Part shown: positions 1 to 5,766 of the stretch, in pieces
Position numbering within the stretch: the first letter of the stretch is position 1
Layout of the letters: each line of letters starts with the position of its first letter
NCBI GenBank assembly: GCA_038222915.1
Contig: JBBRHH010000326.1
Coordinates: 1-7,034 of the forward strand
DNA from: JBBRHH01 sp038222915
GTDB taxonomy: Bacteria > Planctomycetota > Phycisphaerae > Tepidisphaerales > Tepidisphaeraceae
DNA length: 7,034 nucleotides
Direction: 5' to 3'
Position numbers and translations under genes: made by a program
Notes under the pieces: generated by a model
The model's input: only the letters and a program-made list of their open reading frames with translations
What the model was told of the DNA's origin: nothing
Databases searched by the model: none

Positions 1-556
1 TGGCTGTCCCATCACCCGGCCAATACTTTCCAAAGTTCGCACTCGGGTTGTCTTCATGTGGGTCGCCGGCGCCGCCATCCGGCGGTAATTCGTGTGGGTC
101 ATCAATCCCCTTGCTGGGAGGGCCAGTGTCCCCGCCTTCGGTATTATTGGGGTCCTGCGTTCCCGGTCCATCAAAGATTTGTCCAGGTCCCTCGACGCCA
201 ACAACTGGCGGCAGCGGCAACGCCTTCGCGAGAATGACCGGCTCCACGTCAATCAGCTTGCAGTTCTTCAAAAAGTAGTCCGGCGGCCCGACTCTGGTTT
301 TCAAAAATCTGGTCGTTGCCAGCTCGGCCGGAACGTTGTTGAAATGGAATTCAAGCGTGCCCGTTCGCTCCACGATCTGCCCCAGTTTCCGGAACTCCCA
401 AATGGAAGTAATCGTTCGGAACAAATTAGGCTTGATCCCCGGCGTTAAGACGAAATCCCCCTCAAGCTTGAGATTCAGGCGTGGCCCCGCCCCATCACCC
501 GGCGTGGCTTGGTCCGCCTTGAACGAAACGTATCGAAAGTATACTTTCTGTTGCAT
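1..556 (-). CDS. Hypothetical phage-associated protein, partial (C-terminus beyond window)
   Basis: The frame is open from an ATG at 556 to the left edge, giving 185 residues without a stop. I do not recognise the family. Residues 1-112 look like a folded domain with many aromatic and hydrophobic residues (it begins MQQKVYFRYVSFKAD and contains ITSIWEFRKLGQIVERTG). Residues 113-185 are a Pro/Gly/Asp-rich, low-complexity acidic segment with DPHE repeated at about 153 and 165 and PGDG repeated at about 19 and 180. This suggests a flexible linker or surface segment. It is the next minus-strand gene after the zinc-pattern gene that stops at 616. The start is uncertain: no Shine-Dalgarno precedes the ATG, a strong hairpin lies directly upstream, and an in-frame GTG at 583 would add nine residues (MFNGPTQFY). 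Confidence 0.75.
   Translation of the reverse strand, partial: MQQKVYFRYVSFKADQATPGDGAGPRLNLKLEGDFVLTPGIKPNLFRTITSIWEFRKLGQIVERTGTLEFHFNNVPAELATTRFLKTRVGPPDYFLKNCKLIDVEPVILAKALPLPPVVGVEGPGQIFDGPGTQDPNNTEGGDTGPPSKGIDDPHELPPDGGAGDPHEDNPSANFGKYWPGDGTA
535..548. repeat. 14-bp perfect palindrome GAAAGTATACTTTC
   Basis: The 14 bases equal their own reverse complement. The palindrome is AT-rich in a GC-rich region and overlaps the first codons of the left-edge gene. It could be a protein binding site near the start of that gene. It could also be chance within codons for Lys-Val-Tyr-Phe. Confidence 0.4.
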
Positions 557-602
557 ATAAAACTGCGTCGGGCCGTTAAACACACCAAACCGGCCCGACG
601 CA
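555..602 (-). terminator. Strong hairpin with U-rich tail after the zinc-pattern gene
   Basis: Two 12-base arms (TGCGTCGGGCCG at 564-575 and its perfect complement at 591-602) enclose a 15-base loop. Read on the minus strand, the stem is followed by GTTTTATAT, like an intrinsic terminator placed 14 bases after the stop at 616. The oddity is that the T-rich tail runs straight into the ATG at 556 of the next gene, and the alternative GTG at 583 lies inside the hairpin. It may therefore be an attenuator or a structure controlling translation instead of a full stop. Confidence 0.5.
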
Positions 603-615
603 CAAAAAGGCTCGT

Positions 616-1407
616 TCACGCGGCCGTCATCGCTACCGCTTTTCCGTTGCTGTTGCCGCCAAGCTCTGCAACGAAAGGCGCTGATGACGTGCCGCTTTTT
701 TTCGTCGCGGTCCACTCGATCATCCCATCCACCATCACGCCGGTTGCATCGCACCGGGCACATTGCCAGTGGTTGTCGGGACGCTTGACGACCTGATGAG
801 CACAACGCTCGCCAGACTCCACAACAAAACGCTCTGACGATCCGCTTTTTTTCTTCCCGTCAAAGTCCTCGCCGTCGATCACCATCACATCCGGGTTGCC
901 CACCAGCTCCGGCCAGCGTTCAACGATCATCCCGCCGATGGCCTTCAACGCCGCCAGTGCATCGGCCTTGCTGGTGCCTTCCATGATCTGCACCCGCACC
1001 GCCGCGTCACTCTGTTCGTCAAATCGAAATTCACGCTGTGCGACCGATGGCACGCTCTCCCCTTCCCTGTATTCCAGGCAAAGGAAATCGCGGATGCTTT
1101 CCGCCGTCTGCATGCCCTTCATTTTTTCCTGTTTCGCCGCCGTCGACGGCGATCCCCCGGCCAGCGTCCAGCCGTTCACGATCTGGCGTTGCTCGGCGTC
1201 AGACAACCGCTTGAACGCCGATACAAAACCCATCATCGTTGCATACTTTGGAGCTTCTTCGTGCTCCGCTTCCGCCTCGATTTTCGCATACGCCAGATGC
1301 ACCGGCGTTGCCGCCGCGTTGCGTTCCACCAGTTTCCCCAGGCGAGAAATCGTCGCCCAGAAATCCAGCCGCTGCATCACATCCGCCGTGTAGTTTTGTG
1401 CGACCAT
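616..1407 (-). CDS. Hypothetical protein with C-terminal zinc-binding pattern
   Basis: 263 residues, family not recognised. The frame stays open upstream to 2064, but the ATG at 1407 is preferred. It has GGGAAAGG six bases upstream, and the upstream part of the frame is low-complexity translation of a hairpin-rich spacer. Residues 1-110 look helical. Near the C-terminus Cys202, His204, Cys216 and Cys219 form a C-x-H-x11-C-x2-C pattern suited to binding one zinc ion (inference). This knuckle sits between two similar segments, KKSGSSERFVVESG at about 187 and KKSGTSSAPFVAELG at about 237, which suggests an internal duplication. It lies downstream of the capsid genes but is separated from them by a plus-strand regulator gene, so it probably needs its own promoter. 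Confidence 0.8.
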   Translation of the reverse strand: MVAQNYTADVMQRLDFWATISRLGKLVERNAAATPVHLAYAKIEAEAEHEEAPKYATMMGFVSAFKRLSDAEQRQIVNGWTLAGGSPSTAAKQEKMKGMQTAESIRDFLCLEYREGESVPSVAQREFRFDEQSDAAVRVQIMEGTSKADALAALKAIGGMIVERWPELVGNPDVMVIDGEDFDGKKKSGSSERFVVESGERCAHQVVKRPDNHWQCARCDATGVMVDGMIEWTATKKSGTSSAPFVAELGGNSNGKAVAMTAA

Positions 1408-1420
1408 ATCGCACCTTTCC

Positions 1421-1444
1421 CGCCCCGTTGGGGGCGTCCTTTTT
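1421..1444 (+). terminator. Plus-strand hairpin with T-run, also 5' of the 1407 start on the minus strand
   Basis: CGCCCC (1421-1426), a GTTG loop, then GGGGCG (1431-1436) followed by TCCTTTTT. On the plus strand this has the form of an intrinsic terminator, but no plus-strand gene precedes it closely. In minus-strand RNA the same stem ends at the Shine-Dalgarno (1413-1420) of the gene starting at 1407. It may therefore expose or protect that site, or block antisense transcription. Confidence 0.4.
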
Positions 1445-1491
1445 GTTGCAATTTGGCTCCGATCCAACGTGAAAAGGGCCGAATCGCCGCA

Positions 1492-1553
1492 CAAAGAAAT
1501 ACGGCATTTACCGTCAAATGCAATCATTAGTTTGGCGGATGCTATTTTCTTTG
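1492..1553. promoter_or_regulatory. Intergenic control region between divergent genes, with inverted repeats
   Basis: This spacer separates the plus-strand ribbon-helix-helix gene from the minus-strand gene starting at 1407. It contains an inverted repeat GCATTT-accgtc-AAATGC at 1504-1521. The minus strand of the repeat carries TTGACG, a good -35-like hexamer. An outer inverted pair is CAAAGAAA at 1492-1499 with TTTCTTTG at 1546-1553. A ribbon-helix-helix dimer normally binds short inverted or tandem repeats near its own promoter, so these are candidate operators. No clear -10 for the minus gene was found. Confidence 0.35.
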
Positions 1554-1561
1554 CGTAACCC

Positions 1562-1570
1562 TGATATGAT
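1562..1570 (+). promoter_or_regulatory. Extended -10 promoter (TGaTATGAT) for the ribbon-helix-helix gene
   Basis: TATGAT at 1565-1570 matches the -10 consensus at five of six bases and has TG one base upstream, the extended -10 form that tolerates a poor -35. No good -35 is seen 17 bases upstream. The predicted transcription start is near 1577, two bases before the ATG at 1579, which implies a leaderless or almost leaderless message. Confidence 0.5.
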
Positions 1571-1578
1571 TCGCCACC

Positions 1579-1773
1579 ATGTTGCTGATGAGCAAAAAGG
1601 TTGTTTCCGAGAAGTTTGAAACCGAGCAAATCAACATTCGGTTGAGCACCAAGATTCTTGACCGTCTCGACGCGCTGGGTGAACCTCTCGGAATCAAACG
1701 ATCCCATTTGATCCAGCAATCCATTCTTGAATACCTGCAACGGCACGAACCACCCGCAAAGCAGCCCCAATAG
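1579..1773 (+). CDS. Ribbon-helix-helix (Arc/CopG-like) DNA-binding regulator
   Basis: 64 residues, or 61 if translation starts at the second ATG (1588). A beta strand (TEQINIRLS, about 16-24) is followed by helix A (TKILDRLDALGEPLGI) and helix B (KRSHLIQQSILEYLQRH). The turn GIKRS is typical of ribbon-helix-helix proteins, which bind DNA as dimers through the paired N-terminal strands. The short tail is Pro/Gln-rich. It is the only plus-strand gene within the capsid gene block, has its own extended -10 promoter and lacks a Shine-Dalgarno. It is isolated like a phage moron. No toxin gene is adjacent, so it is not an evident antitoxin. It probably represses its own promoter or the divergent minus-strand gene (inference). 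Confidence 0.85.
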   Translation: MLLMSKKVVSEKFETEQINIRLSTKILDRLDALGEPLGIKRSHLIQQSILEYLQRHEPPAKQPQ

Positions 1774-1883
1774 CGAAGTTATTGCCGTTTTCGCAAAAGC
1801 CCCGCCAAGGCGTCCAGCAGCCCCGGAGACGCGTCGGGCGATTCCACGCTCTCCAACCCCGCATTTACCCCCATCGTGGCTCT

Positions 1884-1935
1884 CAGCCCCAAAGCGGGGG
1901 GCTGCGGTGCCCATCCGTGCGACAACCGCAGCCCC
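1884..1935. repeat. Overlapping, mutually exclusive hairpins
   Basis: GGGGCTG at 1898-1904 can pair with CAGCCCC on its left (1884-1890, 7-base loop). It can also pair, as part of an 11-base arm GGGGCTGCGGT (1898-1908), with the perfect complement at 1925-1935 (16-base loop). The two pairings cannot coexist. Further copies of CAGCCCC lie at 1762 and 1818. The region has no convincing gene. Confidence 0.5.
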
Positions 1936-1952
1936 GCCAGCGTGGAGGCATA

Positions 1953-1990
1953 GAAGGGGGAGGCGGCACCGCATGACGCCGCCTCCCTTC
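1953..1990. repeat. GC-rich hairpin in the capsid operon spacer
   Basis: GGGAGGCGGC at 1958-1967 is perfectly complementary to 1978-1987 across a 10-base loop. GAAG/CTTC pairing extends the stem outward past a two-base bulge. It is the middle one of three consecutive strong stems between the structural gene stop at 2071 and the regulator gene. Confidence 0.55.
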
Positions 1991-2004
1991 GAAAAGGTTT
2001 GGCG

Positions 2005-2033
2005 GGGGCGGCGGCGGCTCCGGCCGCCGCCCC
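2005..2033 (-). terminator. GC-rich hairpin following the 217-residue structural gene
   Basis: GGGGCGGCGGC (2005-2015) pairs perfectly with 2023-2033 across a 7-base loop. It lies about 40 bases after the stop at 2071. On the minus strand the only following T-run is CCTTTT, some nine bases on, so it is a poor intrinsic terminator by sequence. It could end, slow or protect the 3' end of the capsid operon message. Confidence 0.4.
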
Positions 2034-2070
2034 AGGGGATCACACTTTTCGTTGCAGTGGCCATGTTCGA

Positions 2071-2724
2071 TTACTCGCAATACGGATTCAGCCACGCTTC
2101 GTAGGTGATGCTCGGGGCGGTCCCCGCGATGGTCAGCAGCAGGCGGGCGTTGGTGCGCGACACAATCCCGCCCACGCTGAAGGCGCCGACGTGGTCCGCC
2201 GCCTGGCTCGGCCCCGCGTCAAACCAGTTCGAGCCGTCGTCGCTGTCCTGCATTTTGAACGTGTAGGTTTCCGAACCCACCGTCGCCGTGATGGTGTTGC
2301 TCGATCCAGTGACCGCAGTCGAAACCGTCAACGCCACCTTCGGCGTAAGGTTGATCTGCGCCCCCACCGCCGCCGCCGGCACCGCCAGCATGTTCGCCGC
2401 CGTCGCGTCCGCGTTGATTGCCGCCGCGATCGAAGTTGCCACGCCCGCAAAATCGGTGTCGCCGGAGATCGCGGTATACGCCACCGCGTGCCCGTTCACC
2501 GTGGTCGTGATCACGTCGCCGGCGTGAAACGTCCCCGCAATGGTGATCGTCTGGCGGATGGCCGAGACGTTCACCACGCCCGCCATCGGCTCGCCAATGC
2601 CGCCCGGCGCGAAGTTGCCGCCGTCGATGTTCAACGTGGTGCCGTTGAAAGTCGCCGTCTTCGTAACCGACGCTTCCAGCCGCAAATTCTCATCCTGAGG
2701 AACCGGAATAAATGTACTCTTCAT
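2071..2724 (-). CDS. Putative virion structural (decoration or tail-type) protein
   Basis: 217 residues, directly after the major capsid gene (34-base gap). The C-terminal part contains FKMQDSDDGSNWFDAG (157-171) and RLLLTIAGTAPSITYEAW (194-211). This pattern resembles small beta-sandwich phage structural proteins found beside capsid genes (family knowledge, assignment inferred). Residues about 59-140 (starting TITIAGTFHAGDVITTTVNG) resemble a separate phage-type beta module with 'AGD..T.TVNG..V.YT...GDT...VA..IAAAINAD'. That module seems inserted between the two halves of the first domain. The start is an ATG at 2724 with a weak purine-rich site (AAGAAAGACGAG). Decoration protein, head fibre and tail protein are all possible. 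Confidence 0.75.
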   Translation of the reverse strand: MKSTFIPVPQDENLRLEASVTKTATFNGTTLNIDGGNFAPGGIGEPMAGVVNVSAIRQTITIAGTFHAGDVITTTVNGHAVAYTAISGDTDFAGVATSIAAAINADATAANMLAVPAAAVGAQINLTPKVALTVSTAVTGSSNTITATVGSETYTFKMQDSDDGSNWFDAGPSQAADHVGAFSVGGIVSRTNARLLLTIAGTAPSITYEAWLNPYCE

Positions 2725-2758
2725 GGCTCGTCTTTCTTGGCTTTGAATCGCCTGAAAA

Positions 2759-3667
2759 TCAGCTTAAAACGCCCGCGACGCGCGCAGCGGAGCGACCGTG
2801 GAAAAGGGCAATTCCCATGTGTGCATCCACGATGTCCACATGCTGCGTTCCCTGCATGCCGCTCACGTAATGTTCGATCAGCGGGCCACCCACCAGCCCC
2901 TGCATAAACTCCCCTTCGATGTCGCTGCCGGGCCGGATGCAATACAGCGACTGCGCGACAGTCGAAGTCCCCCACGTTTCGTTGAAATCGAGAATCGGGC
3001 TTTCGTCCCCGTCCTCGTCAATGACTTCAATCGGGCACCCGTCGTAAGAGTCCAGCGAACCGCTGATGTCAGCCACCGCCGTGCCCGTCGCCTTGTTCAG
3101 GATGAGATTTTTCAGGCTGCGCCGAATCGCCTTGCTCATCACCAGGACCTTTTGACTGTTCAGCCCGACCACCGCATCGAGCAGACGATTCACCAGGTCG
3201 AGCGTAAGCGCCCCGCCGTTGACGCCCGCGCTGATCAATTGCTTGTTGACCAGGCGGGCATTGAGTCCCGAAAAGTTTTTGGGGTCGATCGCGCTATCCC
3301 CCTTGATCACTTTCAGATCGTAGAACAGCCCCGCCTTGCGCACGCGGGCGGCAATCTGGTTTGCCCGGGCGGCATCGCCGCTCTTCACCACCATCTGATG
3401 ATCGGTCTGGATCTTCCCGCCGAAAATCCCCATCGTTTCAATCTTGGGATTGACCACGCCCACATCGGCGGTGTAGTCGCCGCCGATGGAGCGAAACGCC
3501 ACGCCGCCCAGCGTGGTTTGCTCGCCATAAGTGTAGGTAAAGCCATCGACTTTGACGAACCTCAAACGCCTCAGAAAAATGCTTTCGTTGGTGATTTTCT
3601 GCACCAACCCCGTCCGCATCGGATCATCCGTCTGCGCGGCGAAATCAATCAATGAAAGTGCTGGCAT
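2759..3667 (-). CDS. Phage major capsid protein (HK97-type fold)
   Basis: 302 residues from the ATG at 3667, which has CGGGAG eight bases upstream. A TTG at 3700 would add 11 residues but lacks such a site. The N-terminus MPALSLIDFAAQTDDPMRTG and the stretch DGFTYTYGEQTTLGGVAFRS (41-60), then VNPKIETMGIFGGKIQTDHQ (72-91), match the pattern I know from a family of about 300-residue major capsid proteins with the HK97 fold. The product self-assembles into the icosahedral shell. There is no long N-terminal delta region and no protease gene, which fits use of the separate scaffold-like protein encoded at 3983-4486. A 9-bp hairpin precedes the gene. Confidence 0.88.
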   Translation of the reverse strand: MPALSLIDFAAQTDDPMRTGLVQKITNESIFLRRLRFVKVDGFTYTYGEQTTLGGVAFRSIGGDYTADVGVVNPKIETMGIFGGKIQTDHQMVVKSGDAARANQIAARVRKAGLFYDLKVIKGDSAIDPKNFSGLNARLVNKQLISAGVNGGALTLDLVNRLLDAVVGLNSQKVLVMSKAIRRSLKNLILNKATGTAVADISGSLDSYDGCPIEVIDEDGDESPILDFNETWGTSTVAQSLYCIRPGSDIEGEFMQGLVGGPLIEHYVSGMQGTQHVDIVDAHMGIALFHGRSAARVAGVLS

Positions 3668-3720
3668 CGCTCTGGCTCCCGGCCGGTATTGATCCGGCAA
3701 ATGGGACTCTTCGCTCTATC

Positions 3721-3741
3721 GCGGCGGGAACATCCCGCCGC
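3721..3741 (-). other. Perfect hairpin between the 67-residue gene and the capsid gene
   Basis: GCGGCGGGA (3721-3729), a three-base loop, then TCCCGCCGC (3733-3741). It starts two bases after the stop codon at 3744. No U-tract follows on the minus strand, so it is more likely a messenger processing or stabilising element at the 5' side of the capsid gene than a terminator. That role is inference. Confidence 0.6.
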
Positions 3742-3743
3742 TG

Positions 3744-3947
3744 TTATTCGGCCTTTACTGGCTCAACCGCATACCCCTGCGACCGGCACGCTTCGATGAT
3801 GCTCGCGTTGTTGGTGTGGCCAACGCCAGCCTCAAAGAAAACGCCATACCGCAGCCCCTTGAAATTCTGGTTTGGCAGCGTGATTCTGTGCGTCGGTTCA
3901 CCCGCCGCGTCTGTTTTGATCGGTTCTTTTTTATGTGCCTGGCTCAT
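3744..3947 (-). CDS. Small phage protein between scaffold and capsid genes
   Basis: 67 residues starting MSQAHKKEPI, with a polar N-terminal third and a compact segment FKGLRYGVFFEAGVGHTN (29-46) ending in a short helix and YAVEPVKAE. The family is not recognised. Its place between scaffold-like and capsid genes, on the same strand with gaps of 35 and 76 bases, points to a minor head role such as decoration or assembly. The start is an ATG at 3947 with only a weak GGA upstream. There is no signal peptide or membrane segment. Confidence 0.72.
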   Translation of the reverse strand: MSQAHKKEPIKTDAAGEPTHRITLPNQNFKGLRYGVFFEAGVGHTNNASIIEACRSQGYAVEPVKAE

Positions 3948-3982
3948 TTGGACGTTCCGTTGGTTCGTGCGTTTTGCTGCCT

Positions 3983-4486
3983 TTAATTCTTGCGCTTCAA
4001 GCCCTCGGCGATGTTCTCGACGGCGGAGCGCTGCACACCCACCACTTGCCCTGGCGGAATCGCGCCGCCGGCCCGGTTGCCGCCGATGTCATTGGTTACG
4101 CCGCCGCCCTTTTTGAAGTCCGCTTTGTACTGTTCGCGGATTCTCTGCTCATCCTGCGCCAGTTGCTTGGGGTCTCCGTTCTTTGCCAGCGACTGCTGAT
4201 AGATCAGCGGCAAATCGGCCATTTTCTCCCGGATAAACCGCTCCCGCACGTTCTCATCGGCCCGCGTGGTGGAGTCGGCGGCAAGTGCCTTTTGCACGCC
4301 TTCCGAAACCAGCTTGTCCACGTCCGCACGCGACACGTATTCGGGCGCTGCAGGCGGAGAAACCGGAGGCGGTGAGGTCGCGGGGTTTGTTTCACCTGGC
4401 TGCGCCGTCGCCCCGGGCGCTGTGCCGCCCAATCCCTTGGAAATCAGGTTGAGGGCGGACTCGGTTTGGGTTGCTTGTTCGGCCAT
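3983..4486 (-). CDS. Putative capsid scaffold protein
   Basis: 167 residues. Residues 20-50 are Pro/Ala/Thr-rich and probably disordered. Residues 51-128 are strongly charged and helix-prone (RADVDKLVSEGVQKALAADS, then ERFIREKMADLPLIYQQ and QDEQRIREQYKADFKKG). The C-terminus has a Gly-rich turn and a basic helix ending EGLKRKN, like the capsid-binding tails of scaffolds. A flexible N-terminus, a charged helical middle and a position just upstream of the capsid gene are the usual traits of phage scaffolding proteins; the sequence itself is not diagnostic. The ATG at 4486 has AAAGGA upstream and lies three bases after the preceding gene's stop, suggesting translational coupling. Confidence 0.72.
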   Translation of the reverse strand: MAEQATQTESALNLISKGLGGTAPGATAQPGETNPATSPPPVSPPAAPEYVSRADVDKLVSEGVQKALAADSTTRADENVRERFIREKMADLPLIYQQSLAKNGDPKQLAQDEQRIREQYKADFKKGGGVTNDIGGNRAGGAIPPGQVVGVQRSAVENIAEGLKRKN

Positions 4487-4489
4487 AAA

Positions 4490-4867
4490 TCACAGTCCTT
4501 TTGCTTGCGCCAGAAGCGCTTCGCTCCTGTTGATGGTTCCTGCTTTTTCAACTCTCAACCGCAGTGATTGGAGTAGCTCCGATGCACGCATCGTCGGTAG
4601 GTCAAGCCGATCTGCCACGGCATCCACCGCCAGCCGATGGAAAAGACAAAGGCAAACGACTTCCCGTTCGGTTTTGGAGGTGGATAGCGCCAGCAGCCGC
4701 ACAATCGTAAGCAGCTCCGGCTTGGAATGCTGGCGAATCCCCGATGGCGGATCGATCAAAGCACAATCCCGCCGCCCGGCCAGCTCAGCGGGGAGATAAC
4801 CGACGCCGATGGAGCGTAACAGCCCCTTGGCGTATCGGGATTTCACTTTTCCGCTCTTCTTGGCCAT
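4490..4867 (-). CDS. Sigma-70 region-4-like helix-turn-helix protein
   Basis: 125 residues from the ATG at 4867, preceded by ACGGAGT about eight bases upstream. The frame runs further upstream but overlaps the neighbouring gene. The N-terminus is basic (MAKKSGKVKSRYAKG). Residues 51-110 resemble sigma region 4: LLTIVRLLAL, then KTEREVVCLCLFHRLAVDAV and ADRLDLPTMRASELLQSLRL. The EREV motif, first helix, turn and recognition helix are in the usual order. There is no region 2, so it cannot act as a complete sigma factor. It may be a late-gene activator, a DNA-binding packaging factor or a diverged small terminase. It sits inside a structural operon, three bases before the scaffold gene and 34 bases after the preceding gene. 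Confidence 0.75.
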   Translation of the reverse strand: MAKKSGKVKSRYAKGLLRSIGVGYLPAELAGRRDCALIDPPSGIRQHSKPELLTIVRLLALSTSKTEREVVCLCLFHRLAVDAVADRLDLPTMRASELLQSLRLRVEKAGTINRSEALLAQAKGL

Positions 4868-4901
4868 CCGTGGCACTCCGTTACGTTCCGTGAATCTCCG
4901 T

Positions 4902-5390
4902 CTATTCCTGTCCGGCCAGCAGCTCCGGATTCTTCGCATTGATCGCCGCCAGCTCTTCGGCCCGGCGCTCCTCCATCGTCTTGCGCTTCGGCAAACGCCG
5001 CTGCGCTTCGTCGATGAACCCTTGCACCTCATCTTCGCGGCCTGGCTTGGGGCAATCATGCAAACCGGGTGCGCACTCCACTTCAACCGCGATTTCGATT
5101 TTCTCCGCAGCCGTCAGTTCGGAAAATGTGAGCGTGCCTGGCTGTGGCCCCACCCGCCGCCACGGGCTGTCGATTAACTTTTGATCCTCCGCCATGTGCT
5201 GTCGAATCGCCTTTTCCGCCATCCACAAATACTTCGCGTTGTAGGTCGGCGGCATCATCGCCGTGTAGATGGCTGGAACGTCCCCCATCCGCCACTTGAT
5301 ATAGCCCTCTCGTGACAGCGCTGTCCGATGCGCTTCGTAATCGCTTTCCATCTCGTCACTGCTCAGGCGCTTGCTGTTGCTCTCACTCAT
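4902..5390 (-). CDS. Hypothetical protein, first gene of the head operon
   Basis: 162 residues, family not recognised. The ATG at 5390 is chosen because GGAGG lies seven bases upstream; the frame stays open to 5624 but has no better start. The sequence is polar and helical. It begins MSESNSKRLSSDEMESDYEA and contains a tryptophan/methionine-rich middle (IKWRMGDVPAIYTAMMPPTY, about 31-50). It ends in a charged helix (IDEAQRRLPKRKTMEERRAE, about 126-145). His111, Cys107 and Cys113 lie close together (CAPGLHDCP), which may bind metal. It occupies the place where a portal or terminase is expected but has neither length nor motifs for those. Confidence 0.72.
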   Translation of the reverse strand: MSESNSKRLSSDEMESDYEAHRTALSREGYIKWRMGDVPAIYTAMMPPTYNAKYLWMAEKAIRQHMAEDQKLIDSPWRRVGPQPGTLTFSELTAAEKIEIAVEVECAPGLHDCPKPGREDEVQGFIDEAQRRLPKRKTMEERRAEELAAINAKNPELLAGQE

Positions 5391-5447
5391 CGCGATTCCT
5401 CCAATGGGTTGGGTTGCTTCATTCATCATGCGGAGAGGTATAACCAA

Positions 5448-5477
5448 TTGTCCAGGGGATTTAGATGTCACTATAAA
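5448..5477 (+). promoter_or_regulatory. Predicted promoter for the helix-turn-helix gene
   Basis: TTGTCC at 5448-5453 and TATAAA at 5472-5477 are 18 bases apart and match the -35 and -10 consensus at four and five of six bases. A start near 5484 would leave a leader of about 40 bases before the GTG at 5524. The spacer also has to hold the promoter of the divergent head operon (start at 5390), for which no clear hexamers are seen. Confidence 0.45.
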
Positions 5478-5523
5478 ACTTGGGGCGTTGGAAAAGCGCC
5501 AAACCGCTGTAGGATCGTCTGGC

Positions 5524-5766
5524 GTGGAGCTGGTCACCAGAGCACAACTCGCGAAGGAGCGCGGAGTCAGTCTCCGCACCATCATCCGCCACCTTGTCCC
5601 GCTTGAACTTGCCGGAACAATCAAAACCTATCCGTTTCCCGGCAGTGGTTGCCCCATCGCCTACGAAGCGAATGAGGTCAACGCGGTCCTCGATCAAATA
5701 GAGCAATCCCGCGCAGCCTTGACCAACTCCCGCCGCTGGCTCGCCGATCACCTGGCAAACGCATGA
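5524..5766 (+). CDS. Small helix-turn-helix protein (excisionase or MerR-like)
   Basis: 80 residues from a GTG at 5524 with AGGA nine bases upstream. An open frame runs upstream to 5371, but that part overlaps the divergent gene and has no supporting site. Residues 3-29 (LVTRAQLAKERGVSLRTIIR) form a helix-turn-helix, followed by a hairpin wing (GTIKTYPFPGSGCPIAYEAN) and a C-terminal helix (EVNAVLDQIEQSRAAL). This winged layout is that of excisionases and MerR-type N-terminal domains. Codon positions show the expected bias, with the second position poorest in G and C. It is divergent from the head operon and near the likely element end, which fits a directionality factor or operon regulator. 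No integrase is present to support excisionase specifically. Confidence 0.75.
   Translation: MELVTRAQLAKERGVSLRTIIRHLVPLELAGTIKTYPFPGSGCPIAYEANEVNAVLDQIEQSRAALTNSRRWLADHLANA

Noticed and set aside
48..560. Plus-strand frames over the left edge
   Set aside because: They are antisense to a continuous 185-residue minus-strand frame that has far more protein-like composition.
2005..2033. Confident intrinsic terminator for the capsid operon
   Set aside because: The stem is strong but lacks an adjacent U-tract on the minus strand, so it is listed only at low confidence.
1408..2064. Upstream extension of the 263-residue protein to 482 residues
   Set aside because: The added part translates the hairpin-rich spacer and the antisense of the ribbon-helix-helix gene, is low in complexity, and a good ribosome binding site supports the start at 1407.
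3668..3700. TTG start giving an 11-residue longer capsid protein
   Set aside because: The ATG at 3667 has a good Shine-Dalgarno and yields the usual family N-terminus.
4868..5086. N-terminal extension of the sigma-like gene
   Set aside because: It overlaps the well supported upstream gene, and the ATG at 4867 has its own Shine-Dalgarno.
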